Positions 37,000-46,700 of a stretch of DNA of 64,000 bases are shown here, one piece after another; the first letter of the stretch is position 1; each line of letters starts with the position of its first letter. The notes beneath the pieces were generated by a model. That model made no database searches. It was given only the letters and a program-made list of their open reading frames with translations, and was not told the origin of the DNA. A program made the position numbers and the translations under genes. Origin of the DNA: Latrodectus hesperus (Eukaryota; Arthropoda; Arachnida; Araneae; Theridiidae); the NCBI GenBank assembly GCA_037975125.1, contig CM075858.1:67680140-67744139 (forward strand), read 5' to 3'.

Positions 37000-37760
37000 C
37001 TAAATATGCTTTGAGGAATAATATGAAACGATTTGATGTCAAATTGGCGGTATTTGAGACAAATTTTCTCTTATTGAAAGTATTTATTTATCATATACAA
37101 ATACATTGATGGCTATTTTTGTTTTCTCGTATATGATTTTCCTTTTATTTGGTTTCAAATATTCTAAGATCCAATTTTTTTCAGGTAGGTCGGCTGAACA
37201 TGAAGTTCCATTTAATTGGGTTTTTGTCATTGTTCTTATTTCAATATTTCTTTAGAAATTAGCTAAACAGTTCTTATTGTATATGAATTAAATAATAATA
37301 TGAAGCAATAGAGCGTTGATTTGCTAGCATTTGCTTCGATGTTTCTTGTTGACTGCGTTTCACATTCGCTTCTGCAATTATTTTAATATTTTTTTTAAAT
37401 GAAATTGTTTGCTTTAGTTCAGGCAATGAAGAATCAAATGAAACGATTTAGTGTTAATTTTTCAGCATTTGACCTAGTTTTCTTGGTCGACGAGAGGACA
37501 TTTCAATATTCTTTTCAAAATAACTTTTCATTTCAAAATGCTCTGAGAAACAATATAAAATAAGCGATTGTCAAGTGGGATTTTACAACTGTCATTGTAA
37601 TAATTTTAGAATTTTTTACGAAAATTATAAGCTTTTTGTTTTAATTTTCTTTGAATGTGCACTGAAAAACAATATATAATAATTAGTGGCAGTTTTGCGG
37701 AATTTCAGGTAGCTTTCCGCGTTGACGGTACCAAAAAAACCGTGGAAAAGCTACTTTTAG
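37000..37760. repeat. Cluster of diverged ~120 bp repeat units
   Basis: A phrase like GAGGAACAATATGAAACGAT, then ATTTGATGTCAAATTGGCGG and ATTTGAGGCAGCTTTTC, recurs in decayed form. It appears at about 37012, 37283, 37424, 37538 and 37662, and again at 39335. Spacings within the cluster are 271, 141, 114 and 124 bases, suggesting an old tandem array of about 120-140 bp units. At 37184 GTAGGTCGGCTGAACATG, then TTCCATTTAATTGGG, has an inverted relative at 37790-37850. Confidence 0.45.
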
Positions 37761-37789
37761 CATGTTAATTGTATAAACATCTTAAAAGC

Positions 37790-37855
37790 AAGATATAACA
37801 ATGACGAACCCAACTCAATGGAACATCTGGTAGAGCCGACCCACCTGAGAAAATT
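37790..37855 (-). repeat. Inverted partner of the 37184 motif
   Basis: The minus strand reads CAGGTGGGTCGGCTCTACC, then TGTTCCATTGAGTTGGG and GTCATTGTTAT. It matches plus-strand 37181-37235 (CAGGTAGGTCGGCTGAAC, GTTCCATTTAATTGGG, GTCATTGTTCT). The pair forms a ~600 bp-spaced inverted repeat around the repeat cluster and could mark the ends of a decayed element. Confidence 0.4.
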
Positions 37856-37979
37856 AGATCTTTTAACATTCAGGACCGAGTAAAAGGAAAATCGTTTATC
37901 AAGAAAACAAAAGTAGACATTGATATATTTATATATATATATGTATACTCATATAATAAAAAGCATTTGTGAGCACATT

Positions 37980-38580
37980 GAAAAGTCGTGATCGCACCAT
38001 TACAGCCTCGAAGCTATGTGAATGTAGAGGGAGAAAAAAAAATCCCCGCTTTTTATTCTTTAATTTCCTTGTGTCTCTCTTTTCTATCCGTAATTGTTAG
38101 CTTTGAAAAGGGTGCCTTCCCCCCTTTTACTGACCTCTTCAAGGGAAGAGCGTGATTGGCTCAATTGATGAAAATCGTGATCATCCAACACTCGAGTGTT
38201 CTTTTTCTTGGCTGTATCTCTCTCCATCAAGTTCAACCGACTTGTCTTTGTGGTTCTTTCGGATTGGTAAAAGATGAAGAGTCATTCGTAAGCGGGGTGG
38301 GGGTACGACGGGCAAACAAATCACAGTTGCAGGATGGATTGCCCAATCGGCATGCATCCGGCTCGCATATAATCACGTGACGGCTCGTTCCGAATGAAAA
38401 GGATCTTCTCAGAAATTTCGAACAACAGAAGTTATCAGCCTCCATGATCGAAGCCTTCTTTTGTCAAATGGAAAGGAAGAGGGTCATGTTTTGGATTACT
38501 AATTAGTAATTTCTCACGTTTTCGGAGCATTTATCATTTCGGAACACGCTACTCGGTTTTCAGCTGCTCTATGGGAAGGT
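37980..38580. promoter_or_regulatory. Low-AT island with E-box and homeodomain palindrome
   Basis: Balanced composition across 600 bases. TCACGTGA (E-box palindrome) lies at 38373-38380, CCCAATCGG at 38342, and the perfect 16 bp palindrome ATTACTAATTAGTAAT at 38495-38510 carries paired homeodomain TAAT cores. The GTGGGGGTACG tract near 38305 is G-rich. The two opposed 70-codon frames at 38156-38445 overlap and show no domain, so the block is more likely regulatory than coding. Confidence 0.35.
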
Positions 38581-40289
38581 AAAAATAAAAAAAAATGGGT
38601 TAAAAAGATTAATACAGCTGTAAACGTAATAACTTTTGTTAAAGCTTTTATGCTGCTGGATCATTACACGATAATAAACTCTCAAATCGCCCAATTTTAG
38701 AATATGGAGAAAAACTCTAAGGAAAAAGTAAGCTTGATAGATAAAATCTTTCAGATATTTTTTGTAATACATCATGAAACGATAGACGACTAAAATAACT
38801 GTAATAAACAAGGGGTGAATAAAATCCCGTTGACAAATGGCAAAAAATGAAAATATTTTTTTGCCAACGATAAAGCTTTGATAAACTATTTATAATTTCA
38901 TACACTGAAGTTCAGTTTTATTTAAACCACAGAATGATAAAAAAATGAGGATCCTTCTTAAGAAAAACTGAACTCGATTGAGTATTTTAAAATTTATTAT
39001 TCTGGCATCTAACTAAATGTTTCAACGAGCGAGATATGAAATTTCTGAAATTAAATTAGCAGTGGCCTTGCAGTGTTCAAAATTATGAAAAACAAATAAG
39101 AAAGTAAACATGATTAGAGGGTTCTAATATGGATTTTTTGAATGCTTATGATTTATATATTATGGATGTAAACTGTTAATAATCATCGAATGTAATCTTT
39201 TATATAATGTTATTCTGTTTGAGGTTTTTGACTTAAATAACTTTTTTTGTTGTTAAAATACTAAATTTAAAATAATTTTGTGTGGAGTTATAATTTTCAA
39301 ATTCACTACATTTTCTTTTAATTGTTATGGAATATGTGCTAAGGAGCACTATGAAATAATTTGGTGCCGTTTTGGTGGAATTTGAGGCAGCTTTTTCGTC
39401 GAAGGAATTTTATACAAGTACCAAAATGCCTTATTTATGCGAACTAAACTTATAATCATGGTAACGATTTTATTAAATGATATTCATGGCTTTATTTTAA
39501 TTTTGACTTATTTCATGGTAAATGTCTTTAAAAACTCTAGGCTTAGTTAGTTAACTGAGTAATCGACTTAATACGTAAAAAATGCTCACAAATTTAGAAT
39601 AAAAACTCCTATTAATGATCTTAATGATTTCATTGGAATGTGAAAAATAAAGAAAACATGGGGCACAAATATAAATATGATTTAATTTTGAAGATGTGTG
39701 AATTTTTAGAATCAGCTTTTAAATAAATACTGTCTTATTTCTTAAAAAAAATATCAAGTAATTTCTGAAATTTGGAATTTTAAGAAGATAAACTAACTAT
39801 ATTAAATTTAAATAATAGAAAATATGCTTCTTGTTTATGTATTTAATTTGCTCTCATAACATATTATTATAATTTTCTTTGAAAATACTGAAAAAGAAAC
39901 AGCCAAATAAATATGATAGAATAAGTATCTCATACTTAATACTTTTTCCTGATGTTTTATATACTTAAAATAAAATTCACTTTAAGATGTACAAAGTATT
40001 TTTAAAATATCTTTTAAGCATTTAAGAAATATTTTTTCTTCTAAAATAAGATTATAAATTCAATCATGTGATAGAATCAGGGATTGACAAACACTAAATT
40101 TAATTTTTAAAAAAATGTTAAATTATGAATTCTGGAAAAATGTTATGAAAGAGGAATTTGTAAAATTTCATAACAGATTCTATAATAAAATATTATATAA
40201 TTATAATACCATGTTATCTAAATCCTAAAAATCAAGTGCTTATAACTAGTAAAGGTATTTCATAAATTACTGAAAAATAACATATCTCT
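38581..40289. other. AT-rich stretch with one dispersed repeat unit
   Basis: AT-rich. 39280-39420 holds a sixth copy of the 37.0 kb repeat phrase (ATGAAATAATTTGGTGCCG, then TTTGAGGCAGCTTTTTCG). Nothing else recognised. Confidence 0.45.
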
Positions 40290-40326
40290 GTATATTAAAC
40301 TGTTGTTGTTGTTGTTACTAATCCCA

Positions 40327-40351
40327 GTTGGTGTAGCTCTGCTACACCAAC
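40327..40351. other. 3'-terminal stem-loop of the LINE
   Basis: GTTGGTGTAGC (40327-40337), loop TCT, GCTACACCAAC (40341-40351): a perfect 11 bp stem about 10 bases before the (AAC)n tail. In LINEs, 3' stem-loops commonly serve as the recognition site for the element's own reverse transcriptase. That role is inferred here. Confidence 0.65.
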
Positions 40352-40540
40352 TCCATAAAACCAAAAATCTCCAAAAAGTCTGAAAACAGTAAAGGGTGCT
40401 TCAAAATCTCACGAGCAGTAAAATTTAGGCACTCGAGAATATAGTTGGGGGAAGCCTGTGCGGCCTTACACCAGTGACACTCAGTAAAGAGTTTCCGACC
40501 CTGCTGGAAGGTGAGGGAACTAATGTGACCACTCTAAAAG
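40342..40540 (-). pseudogene. LINE C-terminal zinc-knuckle-like segment
   Basis: In a third frame downstream of RNase H the minus strand reads GRKLFTECHWCKAAQASPNY, then ILECLNFTAREILKHPLLF and DFLEIFGFMELV, then TAG at 40342-40344. The C-x2-C...N/H-x4-C spacing is the standard C-terminal zinc-binding motif of RNase H-bearing LINEs, with Asn where His is usual. The stop lies inside the 3' hairpin. Confidence 0.75.
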
Positions 40541-40564
40541 CGAGATAGAGCCGTCTGCTGCCAC

Positions 40565-41137
40565 CTAGAAATATTTAGACTGTGAGTCCAACGTGGTCGC
40601 ACTCCAAAGTACCAAGTGTGAACTGGAGGGGTTCTCCAAAGGGCATTGGTTTCCATTTTTCTTTATTGAGGAGATTTCAGAAAAAGTTAGACGAGTATTA
40701 TTATGCAAGGCAGCCGCAGAGGCAGATTTGGCCAAGGTATCAGCAATTTCATTCCCCTCCAAACCAACATGGGAAGGAACCCATTGGAAGTAGATAGGGT
40801 GTCCTGAAGAAAGTCGACTGACAAGTTCCAGGATTTTCAGGCTTATCTTATCCCCAACAGACGTCCAACGAGAGAGGTGCTGTATAGAGGCACGGCTATC
40901 CGTTAAAATCCATAAGTCATTAAAATCGAGTTCAGTAGTCATGTCAATAAAATTTAATCCCTCATAAATAGCAATGAGTTCCGACCTGAACACAGAGCAG
41001 TTGTCGGCATTCTTAATCTTTATGTCTATTATATTATTTGGTGTCATAATATGTATGCCACTACCAGAAATACCTCCGTCGCCCCTACTGCCATCAGTAT
41101 AAACTCTTAAATCTGAGACTGGAATGTTATGTATCAT
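40565..41137 (-). pseudogene. LINE RNase H domain
   Basis: A 190-residue frame with all ribonuclease H residues visible: Asp15 in VYTDGS, Glu53 in SELIAIYEG, Asp80 in LTDSRAS, His123 in WVPSHVG and Asp133 in GNEIADTLA. RNase H removes LINE RNA from the cDNA hybrid. It follows the reverse transcriptase with a -1/+2 frame change. It ends at a stop at 40565, where homology continues in another frame, so the copy carries at least two frameshifts. The two plus-strand frames within 40582-40797 are shadows. Confidence 0.9.
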
Positions 41138-42166
41138 CTCCAGGCTATCTGCCTAGTCAGTTCTGGGACGTCTGTACCTTTACACACCTTAGATTGAAGC
41201 CCAGTCCGAAAGCGAACTCGATCAGTATCCAACATATAATAGGGGACGCGTTTCAAGGAATGAGGTTCCACATCGGCAGTAAGCAACTGCATCTCATTTG
41301 CCAAGGAGAAAGGACTGGGTCTCTTTAGGCGCCTATTATTGTGCCAAGAGTGAAGGTAAGCAGAAGTTCTGTGATGATCATAGTAGCTAAGTAGCTTATT
41401 AAAATATTTTGAGAGACAATAGCCTCTTCTCAAAGAAAGAGGTGGTAAATCACTCTCGAAAAGCACAATATCCCTAGGGCAGCTGTTACGAAGACCGGAG
41501 ATTATTCTTGCAGCGCTAAGTTGTACGAGTTCAAGTTTGTCAAGATTAGCTTCAGAGGCACAGAAATAAATAGGAAAACCATACTCCAAAATTGGCCTAA
41601 TCAATGAGATGTATGTTGTTCTCAGAGTATCAGCGTCGGCCCCCCAGTCTCGTCCTGAAATAAATTTAAGAATATTAAGCCTTTTTCTGCATTTGTCCAC
41701 CTGGGCCTCTATATGCCTGTTGCCCAGAATCTCCTGGTCAAGATTGTAACCAAGATATTTGACATTTTTAGAGTAATTTAATAGAACACCATTCATAAAG
41801 ACTGTAGGTTGATAATTATACAGGTGCCTGTTAGTGGTGAAGAAAGTAACCACAGACTTGGAGGTATTAAAGATCATTTTGTGTGACTCAGCAAAAGAAC
41901 AAATCTCTGAGAGGGCACAGTTAAGATTGGACTCCAATTCTCCCACATCCGCTTCAGAGCTCCAAAGGATAACATCATCAGCGAAAAGTCCTACGCTACA
42001 AGAGTCAGGAATTACCTTTTCGAGGCCAGCTATATATAAGGAGAATAAAACAGGACTCAAAACTGAGCCCTGTGGCAGCCCGTGTCTCAGTCCAATTGGA
42101 TCAGACAAGGTATTTTTGTACTTTACCCTAATCGACTTACACTGCAGAAAGTCAGATATCCAGGAC
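41134..42166 (-). pseudogene. LINE reverse transcriptase (C-terminal two-thirds)
   Basis: The open frame runs uninterrupted from the truncation point (WISDFLQCKSIRVKYKN) to 41134, about 340 residues. No genuine ATG start is needed because the 5' end is cut. Motifs: GLPQGSVLSP (RT domain 4), FADDVILW (catalytic Asp pair, at about 41985-41974), then the thumb region VKYLGYNLD, LIRPILEYGFPIY and LELVQLSAARIISGL. The last residues (ELTRQIAWR) are followed by a stop. The true continuation lies in another frame (ADSLEMIHN..), so a single frameshift near 41140 separates it from RNase H. Reverse transcriptase copies LINE RNA at the nicked target site. Confidence 0.9.
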
Positions 42167-42178
42167 GTATATTAAACT

Positions 42179-42719
42179 AAATACAGCATGAATAGGTATT
42201 AATTAGTCTTACACAAGGATTTTCAAAATAAATATTGTGATCCATTAGTAATTCTCCATTGTTGCTATCACATTTGATAGTAATTTTGGCACAGGTGCCG
42301 TATAATCCATGATTCAAAATTCTGAATTTTTTTGGCGATGAAGAAATGCTGCCAAGATGACGTATCGTGACGTGCTTGAGGACGTAAATACTAGAATTAC
42401 CAAAATAGAATTTTCTGCATAATTCTTATAGGTCTCCAAATATGTGACGTAATAAATACGAGGCAGCCAGATACATAAAAAAATCCGCCAAACAATCACC
42501 AGATCTCAGAATTTGGCATCCTGGATTATACGGCATCTGTACCATAATTTTCTTAAAATACTACTGTTTGCTTAAAGCATTAATAATTTACAAGTGCATT
42601 TGTTGCTATTATATAAAGAAATATGTTTTAAATATAATATTGATTTTAATTATCCCTTTATTATTTACAGTAATAATTCAAAATGACAGAGAAGATTGAT
42701 ATATTTCCTTGATATATTT
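42179..42719. other. AT-rich spacer, nothing recognised
   Basis: AT-rich. GGCACAGGTGCC (42289-42300) is a perfect short palindrome. GACGTATCGTGACGTGC (42359) holds two CRE-like half sites. No gene. Confidence 0.35.
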
Positions 42720-42895
42720 GTAGCCCAACGGGGGCTAATTAGACCAGGACCTCTACAGTTTAAAGTGAATTAAAAACCACTACCTACACCCAATCCTTGA
42801 GCTGGATTGGATTTGAACTCATCATCATCATCATCATGCTGAACAGAAAGCATGAGCCCTAACCATTAGGCTGCAAGCTTGGGAAATAGAGGCGT
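42720..42895 (-). repeat. tRNA-derived short repeat, family A, copy 5
   Basis: On the minus strand TGCAGCCTAATGGTTAGGGC (A box) lies at the head. A (CAT)n expansion (42817-42836) interrupts the region just before the B box GAGTTCAAATCCAATCC. Then come CTTTAAACTGTAGAGG and CCTGGTCTAATTAGCCCC. The trinucleotide expansion is specific to this copy. Confidence 0.6.
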
Positions 42896-43694
42896 AACAA
42901 AACACACACACATATTATATATATGTATATATATTTGTATGTTTGTGTGGTTCATTTATTGTCTTGACCTAATTTTAAAATAAGCAATCTCTTAAGTAGT
43001 ATAATACCATATGTGCATAATTAAATATGATTCAAGATATCTTTGACCTTGAAGAAGATGTACCTTTCTTTTGAATCGAGAGAGAACTTGACTAACCGCT
43101 TACACATGTCAAGAAATGGCCACCATCAATAATCCATTCATGCAATTGTTTCAAGAATAAAAGTTCTTGATACGCGCATGACTGATGTTTCGTTTTCTTG
43201 AGTGATACTCTTTTGTTATTTTTCATTTTCTCTAGATTGAAGTAAGTAAGCGATAGAGGGAACTTTTAAAAATTATCAAAATTGTGCTTGATTTTAAGGT
43301 TTATCTTAAAATCATGTACATTTTTTGAAATCAGAAAAACTATGCATACTTTTGGTCATTGAAATTGTTGCGTAATAAAGAGCACAGAGTTTATAAAAAA
43401 ATTGACATGACAAAAATGAACACATTCCTGAAAAATATGCGTAGGTAGCGACACTTATAATGTATTTAAACGAAAAGAGATTGTACAGTAGATGTCACAC
43501 ATGCAAACTACATTTGAAGTTTTCAGTCTTTTTAAAAAATGGGATTCTTTCTGTTAAAAAAAGGAAAACCAACTAACACTTTCCCACCTCTGTTACAGAT
43601 TAAAATGAAGTCAGTCACAGTGTTCAGGCGGAATGTTTTGATTAATCTTACAGCAGAGTTTTTAATCGGGTCACATAAAACCCATAGAGATAAT
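42896..43694. other. AT-rich spacer with minor (CA)n/(TA)n tract
   Basis: 42899-42935 has short CA and TA runs. The remainder is AT-rich without recognised features. Confidence 0.45.
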
Positions 43695-43793
43695 ACAGAA
43701 CCGATGGGTTCAGGATATTGATAGAAAACAGAACCGATGGGTTCAGGATAATGACAAAAAATAGAACCGATGGGTTCAGGATAATGATTAGAG
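43695..43793 (+). repeat. Minisatellite, 33 bp x 3
   Basis: Three head-to-tail 33 bp units at 43695, 43728 and 43761. Each contains AGAACCGATGGGTTCAGGAT followed by ATTGATAG, AATGACAA or AATGATTA. The core CCGATGGGTTC is identical in all three. It is a multiple of three bases but lies across the end of an unremarkable open frame. Confidence 0.9.
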
Positions 43794-46700
43794 TACCTCT
43801 ATCTCTAAAAGCCGAGAAGATGGACTTGCTAGTTACGTGGCTTTAATGAATCATGCATTCCTTGAGTAAAGAAATGGGATCGTTTGCTAGAAAATTTTTT
43901 GCATGAAATAGTCGATGACATTGAAGCAGCATGGATTGTCAGTTCATAACCATGACTTCTCTTAATCCTGACACAGTATCATAGAAAGAAGCTGCTATAC
44001 TGGTGTAATTAACGACGAATCAAAGAAATGAAATGCCTTCATGTTTTTCATTATCATACTGTTTTATTTACATCACCAGGATGATAGCAACATAGTTTGT
44101 GACATCGGGCAGAACACGCATTATCAGTGAGCATTTAATAGTTTCACATTGGTCCATTACCTTTAAATTATATGTACACATATAATTTCACGGCTTGCAG
44201 TTTTTTCTTCATTAGCATTTTCCATGATAGTGCAGTTGTCCAAAATCCATTTTCGTATAAATGGTGAAACTCTCTCACTTTATCAAATTGTATTTTAGAA
44301 AAATCAAGAAATTTCCATTTTATAGCATAATCTAATATAGCATTTAAAAAAGTATTATTATTATTCCTTATTATTTCCACTAAATATAAAATATGGAATA
44401 ATTGTATAAAAATTAATATAATGTGATTGAACTAAACTAATGGCTTCTTTTATTAGTATTATAATTAAGAGTTGAAATAGGTGTACATTTTCAAAAACAG
44501 ATTTAATCTATTGGGAGATATTTCATTTAAATTAGCTGCATAACATTACGTAAGAAATATATGAAGATTTTTAAATGGGTCACCCCCTTAAACAACGATG
44601 TACATCTTAATCTGATAAGGTTAATGGGAAGTTTCTTGTGTAATGTATAATCTTGGAATATCAAAAACTGTCTGGCAGATATTGTATTCAAAAAAGAAAG
44701 CGCTGCATATACAAAGGCTTTATTTGTCCATATTGGATACCACGTTCATTCATCACCACATTTGGATTCAATTATTCACTCAGGGAACATTCATTCAAGA
44801 CATCAAGATTGTGTGTTTATTGTATACTGCTAAAGAAACTCACTAGGTTTGAATTTGGTTATCAAATTTAAAGTCCTCAGGATTTATTTAAGAGATAAGG
44901 ATTGCATCCTTATTGAATTCTTTTGAAAAAACTCTTCGTGACTTAATGAGGGTGCAATTCATGTTTAATGAAGAATTAACTGTGCTATTTATGTTTACCC
45001 TGTTATTAATTAAAGACGGCTATTGAATATGAATTGTTTCAATGCTATAATTTATATCCTTCTTCACTCTCTATTGCTTTGTGAATGTGAAAACTGGCAA
45101 AGATATGAAATGCGTAAAATAATTTGAAATTTTTGAAAAATTTTTATTGTTAATATTCCACTACACCAAAAAATTGTTCAGTGAATAAATTCAAATCTTA
45201 AAGACGCGAATTTTAAATTTTTTATGCAGGATTTATCACATCTTCTTGAATGTATTTTTGCTTAAAATTTAACTAGCTGCCGCAGTCTAAATCAAAAGCT
45301 AACAAATTTTCTAATAAATTATTATAAATTCTGAAAGAAATGTCTCATCAGAATGAGCGTACCATTTAAGGAAAAGGACTACATAACTTCTTATATAAAA
45401 TTTTTTTAACATAATCAAGTCAAAAGACACTGAAAAAATACAAATGGAAATTCAAATTTTATTAATGTCTGTAATGATATTAATTATTATTAATAAATAT
45501 TGATTCACACATATTTTAAGTTCCGATACGTGAATAAAAATATATGGAATTGAAAAAATAAATTTTTAAAACTAAGTTACAATTTTTAGATTGCTTATGT
45601 ACATTAAATATTATTTACACACTGAATATGACTAAAAGACATCTTCTTTCTTTAAATTAATGAAATGTAAATGACCTAATGTTATAAAAATAATTAACTG
45701 AAGTTCAGTTTTATTATTATTATCTTTTTGATTTTATTATTATTAAAATGATTTTGATTTATATCAGGCAACTGTAATTTTGAAAATTGAATGAGTGATT
45801 TACTTTTAGAAATTCATAATCCTGAATTAATCTTAATGTAAACAAGATTAACTTCATAAACAAGTTTAAAAATACCTGCTATTTATTAAGGTACCTGTTT
45901 TTTATTTAGTTAAAATTTTATAAGAAGTTAAAATTCCTATTATCGAACTTAAGTACAATCCTGTTCACGAACTACCAGCTAATTGAAAGGTTTCATTATT
46001 TTGTTTCAACATATTATGGAAATTTTAAATATTTGATAAAAGCATGAGTTACTTTTAATTACAAATACAAAATATAGTAAAAATATCAATCTCTATAGTG
46101 CTTTTCAAAAAGTAAATATTTTTGCTTGAAATTTTAAAATTTTTAACGAAAAGTTTGCTTTTGGGGTGATTAATTTACAATTAAAATAATCATGAGCGAG
46201 TCAATAATAATGAACTTTGTGAAAGTCAACAAAATGTTTGATGATTTGCTTGATGTTAAAAACATTGTTTACTAAATAATATCAGAATTAGTACATAATG
46301 GATGAATCTTTCTTATAAAACACTCATTATACACTATTCTTTTATTTTACAAACCTGTAAGATAACCACGGCAAAAACTCAATGACTTGTATTTTGTTTA
46401 CAGCTGCTAGCAGCAAATGATTATAAAATTATGATCATGATTTTTTAACGTTTAAATTATTTCTTTTGAAAATATATGAAGTAAAACATTAACGTCAAAT
46501 AGGAATGCTCAGTTTATAAGCAAACAAAATTGCATAATTTATTACATACTGTGACTCTCAGTAAAAAACTGCAGCAATAAATTAATATTAAAAACGGGAA
46601 GAAAGCGTTATTTAAATTTTAAAAGGCAATTTAATAACTCTTAAAATTAAATAAATCATAAAATATAACACATTTTCTCTTAAGATAAATTTTAATAAAA

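Larger units (their letters stand above)
40290..42178 (-). mobile_element. 5'-truncated non-LTR retrotransposon (RT + RNase H LINE) with target-site duplication
   Basis: A minus-strand LINE fragment bounded by GTATATTAAACT on both sides (40290-40301 and 42167-42178), a perfect 12 bp target duplication. The 3' end (left) carries an (AAC)n tail, seen as GTTGTT repeats at 40302-40316, behind a short stem-loop. The 5' end (right) is cut inside the reverse transcriptase gene, the usual result of aborted target-primed reverse transcription. Domain order is reverse transcriptase, RNase H, then a CCHC-like C-terminal motif, fitting the I/R1/LOA/Jockey group. The exact clade would need a phylogeny. 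The perfect duplication points to a fairly recent insertion. Confidence 0.9.

Noticed and set aside
38156..38445. Two opposed 70-codon open frames
   Set aside because: They overlap on opposite strands in a GC-richer island where stops are rarer. Neither has a motif.
40582..40797. Plus-strand frames opposite the LINE RNase H, and the 113-codon frame at 41834-42175
   Set aside because: Antisense shadows of the minus-strand LINE coding region.
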